Shown here: one piece after another, positions 52,802-60,547 of the stretch
Layout: each line of letters opens with the position of its first letter
Position numbering within the stretch: position 1 is the first letter of the stretch
Source of the DNA: Commensalibacter nepenthis
GTDB lineage: Bacteria; Pseudomonadota; Alphaproteobacteria; Acetobacterales; Acetobacteraceae
Direction of reading: 5' to 3'
Assembly (NCBI RefSeq): GCF_029953305.1
Contig: NZ_JASBAN010000001.1
Coordinates: 1,667,001 to 1,731,000 of the forward strand
DNA length: 64,000 nucleotides
Translations under genes and position numbers: made by a program
The notes under the pieces: generated by a model
What the model saw: only the letters and a program-made list of their open reading frames with translations
What the model was told of the DNA's origin: nothing
Databases searched by the model: none

Positions 52802-52953
52802 TTATTTTGTTCCTTTATATCGTTTCTTGATTATATAAGACCATTTTGGTTCTTATTATCCTTTATATATAAAATTTATCGCATTATTTATAAAGGTTAA
52901 ATTATCAATTTGTTTAAATTTTATTTTTCACAAAAATATTATATAAGGTTTTT

Positions 52954-53796
52954 ATGACAACAAAAGACACATCTTCTTTACTTTCTGTATGTGCAATCTA
53001 TGTACAAAAATATAATCCAGATTATTTTTATTGCGCATTATTTGCTCCATTCTATCACAGAGAGCTGATTTTTCAATTATTAGCGTTTCATATTGAAATT
53101 ACGCGTGCAGTTTCTTTGCCGTCTTCATGGTCAGTGGCAGGACCGATGGCGGGGTTTATTCGCTTACAATGGTGGCGAGAGCTGATTGAAGGGAAAGATC
53201 GAACGCACGAGATTGCACCCTTTATCAAAGAAACGATGGAGAAGGGATTATTACCAGCGAATGTTTTGTTGGAAATGATAGAGGCAAAAGAAGAAGAGTT
53301 GGATGGTATTCAAGACTGGCATCATTGGGAATCTATTCTGACGCGTTCGTCAGGAAAAACGCATCAAGTGATTGCTCAGATCTTAGGGGTCGAAGATACA
53401 GAACAATTAAAACATATTGCGACTTTGGGAATGGCTTACGAGGTGACAAAGATCGCGCGATATTTGCCAAAGATTTTACATTCTGGTCGTTGTCCGTTGC
53501 CTCAAGAAATCATTGATGAATATCATTTGCAACGAACGAATGATGGTATTCCAACGACACCAGAGGCAATTGATGCCATCCGCCAAATTCTGATTGCCAA
53601 AGCAACAGATTATTTGCAAGCTGGGCGAGGCGTTCGGAAATTAGGGCGTAAAAAAGTCGCTGCTATTTTACATGCGGTCTTAGCAAAAAGAGATTTAAAA
53701 AGGTCACAGCATTGGGACCAACTGCCTGAAAAAAGAGGGGCTGGGGATCAGATGGCGGTGTTATGGAGCAATTACCGAGGGAAAGCAGCGTTATAA
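52954..53796 (+). CDS. Squalene/phytoene synthase family protein (NDUFAF6-like)
   Basis: The 280-residue protein has the all-alpha isoprenoid synthase fold seen in squalene and phytoene synthases: Y-F-Y-C-A-L-F-A-P near residue 24-32, R-L-Q-W-W-R-E-L-I (about 70-78), and later R-S-S-G-K-T, T-K-I-A-R-Y-L-P. The aspartate-rich D-x-x-x-D motifs needed for isoprenoid chemistry are not present at the usual points. It is therefore more likely of the NDUFAF6-like group, linked in mitochondria and alphaproteobacteria to respiratory complex I assembly. It stands alone downstream of sodB, on the other strand. Confidence 0.8.
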   Translation: MTTKDTSSLLSVCAIYVQKYNPDYFYCALFAPFYHRELIFQLLAFHIEITRAVSLPSSWSVAGPMAGFIRLQWWRELIEGKDRTHEIAPFIKETMEKGLLPANVLLEMIEAKEEELDGIQDWHHWESILTRSSGKTHQVIAQILGVEDTEQLKHIATLGMAYEVTKIARYLPKILHSGRCPLPQEIIDEYHLQRTNDGIPTTPEAIDAIRQILIAKATDYLQAGRGVRKLGRKKVAAILHAVLAKRDLKRSQHWDQLPEKRGAGDQMAVLWSNYRGKAAL

Positions 53797-53900
53797 TATT
53801 GAGATAATGAACACAAGAATATCTGATTAACATTGGATGTGTTTCATAAATACGTTAAGATGAAAATATAGTGATATAAAAGGCAAAAGGATTATGGGTG

Positions 53901-54206
53901 ATGTTCGAAACATATCTTGTCTTATCTATTCCATTAATCCTTTTGTTGATTTTTATAGGATTAATTATCAGGCTGTTTTTTAGCCCATATAAAAAAATGA
54001 TATTAATCACGTTGTCTTTGATGGTGGCTGGGTTTATTTTCTTTTGTATTGGAATGCTGCCTATTCTTGCTGCGGGAGCCTCTGCCTCTGGTGGAGGGCA
54101 ACATTCTACGAGTTTCGATTATGACTCTGGGTTTTATTTTTTGCTGAGTAGTATTTGTACAATAAGTTTCGTACCGTTATCTATTTATTATTTTGTGAAA
54201 AAATAA
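53901..54206 (+). CDS. Small membrane protein, tandem copy 1
   Basis: The 101-residue product has three hydrophobic segments (about 5-25, 35-57 and 76-97) separated by short polar loops. Its second loop contains F-F-S-P-Y-K-K-M. The first two-thirds clearly match the next gene: L-I-x-R-L-x-F-S-x-Y-K-K, then A-G-x-I-x-F-C-x-G-x-x. An AAAGGA site precedes the ATG at 53901. I know no family. The two copies probably form a local duplication of an accessory gene. Confidence 0.65.
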   Translation: MFETYLVLSIPLILLLIFIGLIIRLFFSPYKKMILITLSLMVAGFIFFCIGMLPILAAGASASGGGQHSTSFDYDSGFYFLLSSICTISFVPLSIYYFVKK

Positions 54207-54210
54207 CAAA

Positions 54211-54236
54211 AGACCTCAATTCATTGAGCGAGGTCT
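54211..54236. terminator. Hairpin after small membrane gene 1
   Basis: AGACCTC (54211-54217) and GAGGTCT (54230-54236) enclose a second pairing, CTCAAT with ATTGAG, so alternative hairpins are possible. Only a short T run follows on the minus strand and none on the plus strand, so its strength as a terminator is uncertain. Confidence 0.5.
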
Positions 54237-54282
54237 GATGATCTAAGGCAATAATGAAATAAAATATCAGAAGGGACATCCA

Positions 54283-54636
54283 ATGGTGGAAGAATGGTTT
54301 TGGTTTATTTTTTTGATTTTTGTTGTTATCTTTGTTGGATTACTGATCCGACTTTCATTTAGTCGATACAAGAAAATAATTTTTTTGGCTCTTGTTATGA
54401 TTCCTGCTGGGCTTATTCTTTTTTGTGTTGGGATATTTCAGACTGTAGCTGCAATTTTGAGTGTAGGACATTCAAATGTTCACTATAATCCTACTTTGTA
54501 TTTATCCTTGGGTTTAGTCAGTTTAATTCTGGTAATTCCTTGCGCTATTATTGGTTTTTTTGAAATAAAAAAAGCCTCAAAGAATATTTTGAGGCCTGAT
54601 AATCACCCTTCAAACAGTTTATTTGAATTTAATTAA
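54283..54636 (+). CDS. Small membrane protein, tandem copy 2, with extended C-terminus
   Basis: The 117-residue product has three hydrophobic segments like copy 1 and shares its pattern (V-I-F-V-G-L-L-I-R-L-S-F-S-R-Y-K-K, then A-G-L-I-L-F-C-V-G-I-F-Q-T-V-A-A). After a run of seven T (54555-54561) the frame continues through the tyrS terminator hairpin and ends inside the tyrS stop region; the last 20 residues have no counterpart in copy 1. One T less would put a stop (TAA) at once, giving the same length as copy 1. The C-terminal extension may therefore be an indel artefact or a real frameshift. Confidence 0.6.
   Translation: MVEEWFWFIFLIFVVIFVGLLIRLSFSRYKKIIFLALVMIPAGLILFCVGIFQTVAAILSVGHSNVHYNPTLYLSLGLVSLILVIPCAIIGFFEIKKASKNILRPDNHPSNSLFEFN
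54564..54595 (-). terminator. Intrinsic terminator after tyrS
   Basis: GCCTCAAA (54574-54581) pairs with TTTTGAGGC (54587-54595) around a five-base loop; on the minus strand it is followed by seven T. It lies 24 bases past the tyrS stop and overlaps the 3' end of the small membrane gene on the plus strand. Confidence 0.85.
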
Positions 54637-55866
54637 TATATGGTTTTTACGACCAGAAGAAAGTTTAATCGCATCATTTTGCAGATCATTGGCTGTGATG
54701 GTTTGTCCTTCATCTTCGACTTTTTCATCATTGATTTTGGCACCACCACCACGAATTAAACGTCTTGCTTCGGCATTACTGGCGGCCAAACCACTTAAAG
54801 CGAATATTCTGAACACAGGAATACCTTCGGCAAGTTCATTTTGTGATAAGGTAACTTCAGGCAATCCTGTTTGGGCAACTTTGCCTTGTTCAAAGGTTTC
54901 TTGTGCAGCTTTTTGTGCTTGTTCCGCAGCTTCTCTGCTGTGACAAATGGTCGTAACTTCGGTGGCAAGGATCTTTTTCGCTTCGTTAATTTCAGCACCA
55001 GGAAGTGCTGCTAAATGTTCGCATTCTGCGATGGGTAAATCTGTGAATAATTTTAAGAATTTACCGACATCGGCATCCTCGGTATTGCGCCAGAATTGCC
55101 AAAAATCAAAGACAGAACATTTTTCAGCATTCAACCATACAGCACCTTTGGCGGTCTTACCCATTTTTGCCCCAGAGCTGGTGGTTAATAAAGGTGCGGT
55201 CAAACCAAATACTTGTTTGCCTTCCATACGGCGCACTAAATCAACCCCAGAGACAATATTGCCCCATTGGTCAGAACCACCCATTTGCAGGACTGTGCCA
55301 TAACGTTTATTGAGTTCACGGAAATCGTAAGATTGTAAAATGGAATAGTTGAATTCAAGGAAAGATAGTCCTTGATCCCGATCCAAACGGCTTTTTACGG
55401 AATCAAAAGACAGCATTCGGTTGACAGAGAAATGAATTCCAACATCACGTAATAATTCAATATAAGAGAGCTTTTTCAACCATTCAGCATTATCGACCAT
55501 GATCGCGCCTTTGCCACTATCTTGGATATTCACCACTTGGCGAATATTTTGGGCAATGCCTTCGAGGTTACGATCAATGGTTTCTTGGGTCATCAGGCTG
55601 CGGGCTTCTTCTCTGAAAGAAGGATCACCAATTTGTGCAGTTCCACCGCCAATCAAAGCAACGACTTGATGTCCATGCTTTTGTAACAAGCGCAATAACA
55701 TTAATTGTACTAATGAGCCAACATGCAAACTGTCCGCGGTGGGATCAAACCCAATATAAGCAGAAATTGGACCTTTTAATAGGACTTCATCCAAGGCTTC
55801 TATGTCTGTTGCTTGGAAAATAAAACCACGTTCTTGTGCTTCTTGTAAGAATGGACTTTTATGCAT
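54619..55866 (-). CDS. tyrS: Tyrosyl-tRNA synthetase
   Basis: TyrS charges tRNA-Tyr. The 415-residue class I enzyme has the H-x-G-S variant of the HIGH motif (D-S-L-H-V-G-S-L, about 45-52), M-G-G-S-D-Q-W-G-N in the middle, the K-M-S-K-S loop as K-M-G-K-T (S-G-A-K-M-G-K-T-A), and a C-terminal S4 RNA-binding domain with A-R-R-L-I-R-G-G-G-A-K-I-N. All expected parts are present. Confidence 0.97.
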   Translation of the reverse strand: MHKSPFLQEAQERGFIFQATDIEALDEVLLKGPISAYIGFDPTADSLHVGSLVQLMLLRLLQKHGHQVVALIGGGTAQIGDPSFREEARSLMTQETIDRNLEGIAQNIRQVVNIQDSGKGAIMVDNAEWLKKLSYIELLRDVGIHFSVNRMLSFDSVKSRLDRDQGLSFLEFNYSILQSYDFRELNKRYGTVLQMGGSDQWGNIVSGVDLVRRMEGKQVFGLTAPLLTTSSGAKMGKTAKGAVWLNAEKCSVFDFWQFWRNTEDADVGKFLKLFTDLPIAECEHLAALPGAEINEAKKILATEVTTICHSREAAEQAQKAAQETFEQGKVAQTGLPEVTLSQNELAEGIPVFRIFALSGLAASNAEARRLIRGGGAKINDEKVEDEGQTITANDLQNDAIKLSSGRKNHILIKFK

Positions 55867-56019
55867 GTTGATTCAATCTCAATAAAACGAATATAGGATA
55901 ATTAGTTGCTTATTATGATTGAACCGATTTTAAAAGTCATCCTCTTTTTTTAAGGAACTCCTTTCATTAAGCGAATGGCTGGATTAGAGGATAAGAACAA
56001 ATTTACTCCCAAAGCCTAT
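55867..56019. other. Gene-free stretch upstream of tyrS
   Basis: AT-rich DNA with no open frame of interest and no clear signal beyond a likely tyrS promoter, which I cannot place. No T-box-like leader is evident. Confidence 0.4.
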
Positions 56020-56390
56020 TTATAATTTCAAAGAGTTTCTGAGGTTCTTTTCATACAGATAGGATTTTAAACTCATCATGTTCAAAGATCGGAAATAGTC
56101 TTTGCGTAATTCTGGATCATGCCATTCAGCAGGTTCCAAAGCATGTGGATAATCTATTAATTAATAAATTTTTTCATAGACATCGTCAGTGATGGTGAGA
56201 TTAATTGGATAAACACCTTTTTTATAATTTTCATTCAGATCAATTCCTATAATTAAGGTGTGTTAATATCCCACCCTTGTACGTGGAATCCTTCCAGTGT
56301 ATTTAAATCTTCTTTAATAATTACCAATGAAATAGGGTTGGTGATTTTATCCAGTGCCGTAAATAAATAACGATATTTTTTACCTGACAT
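56020..56390 (-). pseudogene. Small hypothetical gene broken by a frameshift and an in-frame stop
   Basis: From ATG 56390 an open stretch of 45 codons encodes M-S-G-K-K-Y-R-Y-L-F-T-A-L-D-K-I-T-N-P-I and ends at about 56253. In another frame the sequence continues with I-I-G-I-D-L-N-E-N-Y-K-K-G-V-Y-P-I-N-L-T, hits a stop after E-K-I-Y, and resumes with D-Y-P-H-A-L-E-P-A-E-W-H-D-P-E-L-R-K-D-Y to the TAA at 56020. The continuity of protein-like sequence across one frame change and one stop shows a formerly intact gene of about 120 codons. I do not recognise the family. Confidence 0.6.
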
Positions 56391-56399
56391 TGGTTTGTA

Positions 56400-56876
56400 T
56401 TAGTTCTTTTCTGGAGGCAAAGGAATGGGTGCGACATTTCCAGGAAGAGGATTTTGTATTTGGACTGCTTGTTGTCTGTTTCCGTTCTTATAAGGGTTGA
56501 TCACGGTTGATGGTGGTGTTACATAACTGTTAGGTGACCCATCACTATAGTCGTGTAACATCGTGCCATGTTGCGTTGAGGCGGGATGCGTTTTATTGGT
56601 ATAAACGCCGCCTTCCTCAATATAAGGATCAGGCAAAGTATGCCATCCGTTGTGACGCAAAGGGTTTTTGGTATTTTTCTTGGCGGGTTTTAAAGAAGGG
56701 GTCTTATGATATACAGGACTGTTATGGGGCGAAGTTTGATAGTCTTTTGTCGTATGAACTTGCCATTGTTCTGTATGTATGTTGCCATCTTGATCGCGGG
56801 CAAAGGCAGAGCCTGTTAATAATAGACCGACCGCGCAGCCTAATAAGCTATATAAGGGGTGAAAAACTGATTTCAT
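56400..56876 (-). CDS. Secreted protein of unknown function (proline-rich)
   Basis: The 158-residue protein has a signal peptide (about 1-26, A-V-G-L-L-L-T-G-S-A-F-A) and a polar mature part rich in H, P, N and T, with no clear domain. The last 30 residues contain P-L-P-G-N-V-A-P-I-P-L-P-P. No membrane segment other than the signal is seen. Such low-complexity exported proteins are common and hard to classify. The neighbour at 56020 on the same strand is broken. Confidence 0.6.
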   Translation of the reverse strand: MKSVFHPLYSLLGCAVGLLLTGSAFARDQDGNIHTEQWQVHTTKDYQTSPHNSPVYHKTPSLKPAKKNTKNPLRHNGWHTLPDPYIEEGGVYTNKTHPASTQHGTMLHDYSDGSPNSYVTPPSTVINPYKNGNRQQAVQIQNPLPGNVAPIPLPPEKN

Positions 56877-57023
56877 AAGGCGCTCTTGATCTGCTAAACT
56901 ATTAAAGTAAGAATAGATATATCATTGTTTTGTTAAAAATGAGAACAGCTTTTTATTATCGCAGAATATCAGATTGTCTGATACGGTTAAAATCGTAATA
57001 ATAATTAAGGGGCAAGGATAACA

Positions 57024-57449
57024 ATGATGTTAAAAAAAATATGGACATTCTCTTTAGGGCTCGTCATGGGGGCTGTTGTTGTGGTTCAATCTGGATATGC
57101 GCAAAATAATGGGGCTGTTTATAACAATAACGGTTCCTATCAAGGGCGTATGGATTCAAGCGGTCAATTCTATAACAAGAATGGCACGTATGAGGGGCAA
57201 ATGAATTCCAACGGCAATATTTATAATAGTTCTGGTTCTTATCGTGGAAAAATAGATTCAAACGGTCAAATATATAATAGTTCTGGGACGTACCGAGGGC
57301 GTTTAGATTCCAATGGCAATGTTTATAATAGTTCTGGGACTTATCGTGGCAGAATAGATGCCAGTGGCAATGTTTACAACAGTTCTGGTGCGTATCAAGG
57401 TCATGTTGATCCTCAACATAAACAAACAGGATTGTCTTTGTTAAAGTAA
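57024..57449 (+). CDS. Secreted protein with six 17-residue repeats
   Basis: The 141-residue product has a signal peptide (about 1-26, cleavage near G-Y-A-Q). From residue 33 it consists of 17-residue repeats: Y-N-x-x-G-x-Y-x-G-x-x-D-x-x-G-x-x. The six copies start at 33, 50, 67, 84, 101 and 118, and the last one degenerates into the tail. The DNA of the copies is also similar (51-base period), so the array arose by tandem duplication. The regular Y/G/D spacing suggests a beta-rich repeat fold, such as a small propeller or solenoid. No family can be assigned with certainty. A related gene lies 0.7 kb downstream on the same strand. Confidence 0.75.
   Translation: MMLKKIWTFSLGLVMGAVVVVQSGYAQNNGAVYNNNGSYQGRMDSSGQFYNKNGTYEGQMNSNGNIYNSSGSYRGKIDSNGQIYNSSGTYRGRLDSNGNVYNSSGTYRGRIDASGNVYNSSGAYQGHVDPQHKQTGLSLLK
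57120..57425 (+). repeat. 51-base tandem repeat array within a gene
   Basis: Six units of 51 bases, each coding for 17 residues, start at 57120, 57171, 57222, 57273, 57324 and 57375. A shared segment TTTATAATAGTTCTGG recurs in units 3 to 6 with few changes. Copy number could vary between strains by slippage or recombination. Confidence 0.75.
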
Positions 57450-57659
57450 CGAGCACTTATCTAAAGTCAATGAAAAGCAATAGGGTCTTATTTAAAACAG
57501 CTATATATTGTTTTTTAGAGAAGAAAATTTCATTCTGAGTTGAAATCAATCTATATATAATATGAGGCAACCAGTATGAAATTCTCTTAATTTATTTGTT
57601 GGTTTTTTGGTGGGTAAGTAACGAGCAATATTATATTCACTAGTTGTGATATTTTAGGT
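57450..57659. other. Gene-free stretch between repeat gene and FkbM remnant
   Basis: AT-rich DNA with stops in all frames. No intact gene, RNA or clear terminator was seen. Confidence 0.4.
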
Positions 57660-57897
57660 GTTGATATTATTTCTATTGACGAATTAAATATAAATAGGTC
57701 GGATTTTTAACAATTGATGTTGAAGGGATGGAAGTTCCTGTTATCAAAGGTGCCATAAAAACGATTGCTTACTATAAACTGTTTTGTTGGGTTGAATATT
57801 GGAAAGTCGGATTTGAAAACATTATTGAGTTATTTGACGATGATTATGCTTTTTATATAATGGATAATTTAAATATTTTATGCGCCCCAAAAGAATA
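57660..57897 (+). pseudogene. FkbM-type methyltransferase C-terminal remnant
   Basis: A first short stretch reads V-D-I-I-S-I-D-E-L-N-I-N-R-S-D-F and stops. One base change in frame leads into L-T-I-D-V-E-G-M-E-V-P-V-I-K-G-A-I-K and on to W-V-E-Y-W-K and a stop at 57895-57897. The I-D-V-E-G-M-E segment is the hallmark of FkbM-family methyltransferases, which modify sugars and peptides. The N-terminal SAM-binding part is absent. The fragment has no start codon of its own and is surely dead. Confidence 0.7.
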
Positions 57898-58139
57898 ATA
57901 AACGTCCTAAATGCGGACGTGAACGTCAAACAAATGTTTAAAAAGTAACCTTATCTTTGAATAGGGGGGTAGCGGTGAGTAATAGAGCTTCCGTTGAAGA
58001 AAATATCAATTAATTGCAAAATAGATTCAGAGTAATTATGCTTTATTAAAGACAGGTTCTTGTTATTCTTTTGGATAACAAATGTTTATTCTATGTAGAT
58101 TGCAATGAATTTAACCAGTGATGAAATAAAGGGGATCGT

Positions 58140-58592
58140 ATGAGATTATCTTATGTATTTGCGTGTTTATTGGTCGGGGCTACGCTGAGCAATTCGGTGT
58201 TAGCTCAAACGAATGATATTTCGACTGCGGCACTCAACAATAATCCACTTGGTGCAATGATTACTAAAGTTGATAAGCAAGGCTATATCTTTAACGGTAA
58301 TAATGTCTGTATTGCCAGAATTGATCAAAATGGTAATATTTTTGATGGGAATAACAGAAATCTGGGTCGAATTTATAAGAATGGATATTCTTATAATGCC
58401 AAGAATGACAATTTAGGTCATGTAGATAACAAAGGCAATATTTACACGGATTATAATGTGTTGCTTGGTAGAGTTGATAAAAATGGTGATGTTTATAATA
58501 GTAACAATGTAAAAGTTGGACAAGTTGATAAAACTCGCAAAGCAGCGGCTTTATTCTTGCTATTGCCAGAAAGTAGCTTATTTTCACAATAG
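58140..58592 (+). CDS. Secreted protein with five 17-residue repeats
   Basis: The 150-residue protein has a signal peptide (about 1-22, cleavage near V-L-A-Q). From residue 44 come five 17-residue repeats (44, 61, 78, 95, 112) of the form V-D-x-x-G-x-I-Y-x-x-x-N-x-x-L-G-R. They are the same kind of repeat as in the gene at 57024, shifted in phase and more diverged, with N-N in place of S-S-G. The tail is hydrophobic and polar with no clear anchor. The two genes are probably paralogues with a common binding or structural role outside the cell. The promoter is not evident. Confidence 0.75.
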   Translation: MRLSYVFACLLVGATLSNSVLAQTNDISTAALNNNPLGAMITKVDKQGYIFNGNNVCIARIDQNGNIFDGNNRNLGRIYKNGYSYNAKNDNLGHVDNKGNIYTDYNVLLGRVDKNGDVYNSNNVKVGQVDKTRKAAALFLLLPESSLFSQ

Positions 58593-58603
58593 TTAGAATG
58601 GAT

Positions 58604-58633
58604 ATAAGACCTATCTTTTTGGACAGGTCTTAT
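58604..58633 (+). terminator. Hairpin between the repeat gene and pabBC
   Basis: ATAAGACCT (58604-58612) pairs with AGGTCTTAT (58625-58633) and the inner bases can extend the stem. It starts 12 bases after the stop of the repeat gene. A clear T run is missing, so it may be a weak terminator. Confidence 0.6.
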
Positions 58634-58673
58634 GCTGTTTCTTGATATTATTTTACCATTGTTGGCATATTTT

Positions 58674-60377
58674 ATGAAAATTCGTTTTGATTTTGCAGAG
58701 TATCCTTATTTTTTCAGCCATCCGAAACAAATTATTCAAACGGCTTTATTGTCAGAAATCTTGCCTTGCTTACAACAAATAGAACACGCAGTGCAGCAAG
58801 GATATTATGCTGCTGGATTTATAAGTTATGAAGCTGCTCCAGCGTTTCAGACCTATTTGAAAACATATCCTGTGGGGACTTTACCTTTATTATGGTTTGG
58901 GATTTTTGAATATCCTCTAGATGCTTCGGTTTTTCCAGAACCAGAGCAGCCCAAACAGGCAATGACATATCCCCAATGGCACGCCAATAGCTCATGGGAA
59001 GAATATCAGGTCGCCATCAATGCAATCAAAGATCATATTGCCAAGGGTGATACCTACCAAGTAAACCTTACCCTGCAAATGCAAGCATTTTTCCAACATG
59101 ACCCTTACCATTTTTATTTGCATTTATTACAAGCTCAGCAATCTCAATATAGTGCTTATATTGATAGTGGTGATTTTCAAATCCTTTCTGTTTCTCCTGA
59201 ATTATTTTTCGAAGTGCATCAGGGGGTTATTCGTACCAAACCAATGAAAGGAACAGTACCCAGAGGCATGAATAATTTTGAAGATCAGGTTAATCAACAA
59301 ACGCTGCATAATGAAAAAAATCATGCTGAAAATTTGATGATTACTGATTTATTACGAAATGATTTGGGACAGATTGCACAACAAGGCACGGTTAAAGTCA
59401 ATTCTTTGTTTGATGCAGAAAAATACCCAACCGTGTGGCAATTAACCTCTACGATCACAGCACAATTAAAACAGGGAATTGTATTAACAGATATTTTCAA
59501 AGCATTATTCCCCTGTGGATCCATTACGGGTGCGCCTAAAGTGAACACGATGAAAATCATTCACGAATTAGAAAAAAGCCCAAGAGGGGTTTATTGTGGT
59601 GCATTAGGGCTTATTACACCCCATGACCAAGCAATTTTCTCGGTTCCTATTCGGACGATGGTGATTCAAGATCAACAAGCGACTTATGGTGTGGGTGGTG
59701 GCATTACGTGGGATTCAACGTCTCAAGATGAATACAAAGAGGTACTGCATAAAATGCAAGTTTTATATGATTCCAAGGTCCCAGAACATTTATTAGAATC
59801 TTTATTATTAGAAGAGGGTGTTTATTTTTTGTATGATGAACATTTGCAGCGTGTAAAAGAATCTGCTTTATATTTTGACTTTGCGTTTAATGAAATAATA
59901 TTCAAAGACACTTTGGATGTATTGAAAGAACACCATCCAACGGGGCGTTGGAAAGTGCGATTATTATTGGATAAACAAGGTCATATTGATTGTGAAGCAC
60001 AATCGATTAATGTGTTAACAGCACCTTTATTAGTTTCTTGGGCAAATGAACCCATACAAACAAAGAATGTTTTTTTATATCACAAAACGACCAAAAGAGA
60101 GTTTTATCCCAAAGCAACTTTGGATCATGAAATTTTATTATTTAATGAACATGATGAAGTAACAGAATTCGTCAATGGCAATGTTGTTTGGTATGACCAA
60201 GGTGAGTGGTTCACGCCCCCTTTACAAAGTGGGTTGTTAAATGGCACAATGCGCCAACATTTATTGCAACATGGTAAAATAAAGGAACGTATTATTTATA
60301 AAAAAGATATTCAAGATTATTGTAAAATCGCTTTTATAAATAGTGTTCGTGGTTGGCGTGAAGTTATTTGGGCTTAA
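58674..60377 (+). CDS. pabB: Aminodeoxychorismate synthase I fused to aminodeoxychorismate lyase
   Basis: The product is a fusion of PabB (chorismate to 4-amino-4-deoxychorismate) and PabC (lyase giving p-aminobenzoate for folate). The ATG at 58674 is used (M-K-I-R-F-D-F-A-E-Y); the frame is open 14 codons upstream without family match. Residues 1 to about 365 form the chorismate-binding domain (I-S-Y-E-A-A-P-A-F, K-G-D-T-Y-Q-V-N-L-T-L, K-P-M-K-G-T-V-P-R-G, G-S-I-T-G-A-P-K). Residues about 375-567 form a class IV aminotransferase-like domain (E-E-G-V-Y-F-L, then N-E-H-D-E-V-T-E-F, S-G-L-L-N-G-T-M-R). The total is 567 residues. Confidence 0.93.
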   Translation: MKIRFDFAEYPYFFSHPKQIIQTALLSEILPCLQQIEHAVQQGYYAAGFISYEAAPAFQTYLKTYPVGTLPLLWFGIFEYPLDASVFPEPEQPKQAMTYPQWHANSSWEEYQVAINAIKDHIAKGDTYQVNLTLQMQAFFQHDPYHFYLHLLQAQQSQYSAYIDSGDFQILSVSPELFFEVHQGVIRTKPMKGTVPRGMNNFEDQVNQQTLHNEKNHAENLMITDLLRNDLGQIAQQGTVKVNSLFDAEKYPTVWQLTSTITAQLKQGIVLTDIFKALFPCGSITGAPKVNTMKIIHELEKSPRGVYCGALGLITPHDQAIFSVPIRTMVIQDQQATYGVGGGITWDSTSQDEYKEVLHKMQVLYDSKVPEHLLESLLLEEGVYFLYDEHLQRVKESALYFDFAFNEIIFKDTLDVLKEHHPTGRWKVRLLLDKQGHIDCEAQSINVLTAPLLVSWANEPIQTKNVFLYHKTTKREFYPKATLDHEILLFNEHDEVTEFVNGNVVWYDQGEWFTPPLQSGLLNGTMRQHLLQHGKIKERIIYKKDIQDYCKIAFINSVRGWREVIWA

Positions 60378-60547
60378 AAGGTCATATGATTACCATATTT
60401 ATATGTGCTAATTTACAGTGAAAATCGAATATCAATAACGATTATAAAAATATAGTTTTTGTTTACATTATAAATCTATGTGAAATGACAAGTGATTATT
60501 TTTCATCATAGAGTTGGTTTTGATATCAAACGATACAAGGATTTTTA

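Noticed and set aside
57064-57456. A 130-codon open frame on the minus strand opposite the repeat gene
   Set aside because: It mirrors the 51-base repeat of the plus-strand gene and encodes a biased Y/H/N/C-rich product without a start context; the plus-strand frame has a signal peptide and regular repeats.
58291-58587. A 98-codon minus-strand frame opposite the second repeat gene
   Set aside because: Same reason: a shadow of the repeat, with a Y/H/C-rich product unlike a real protein.
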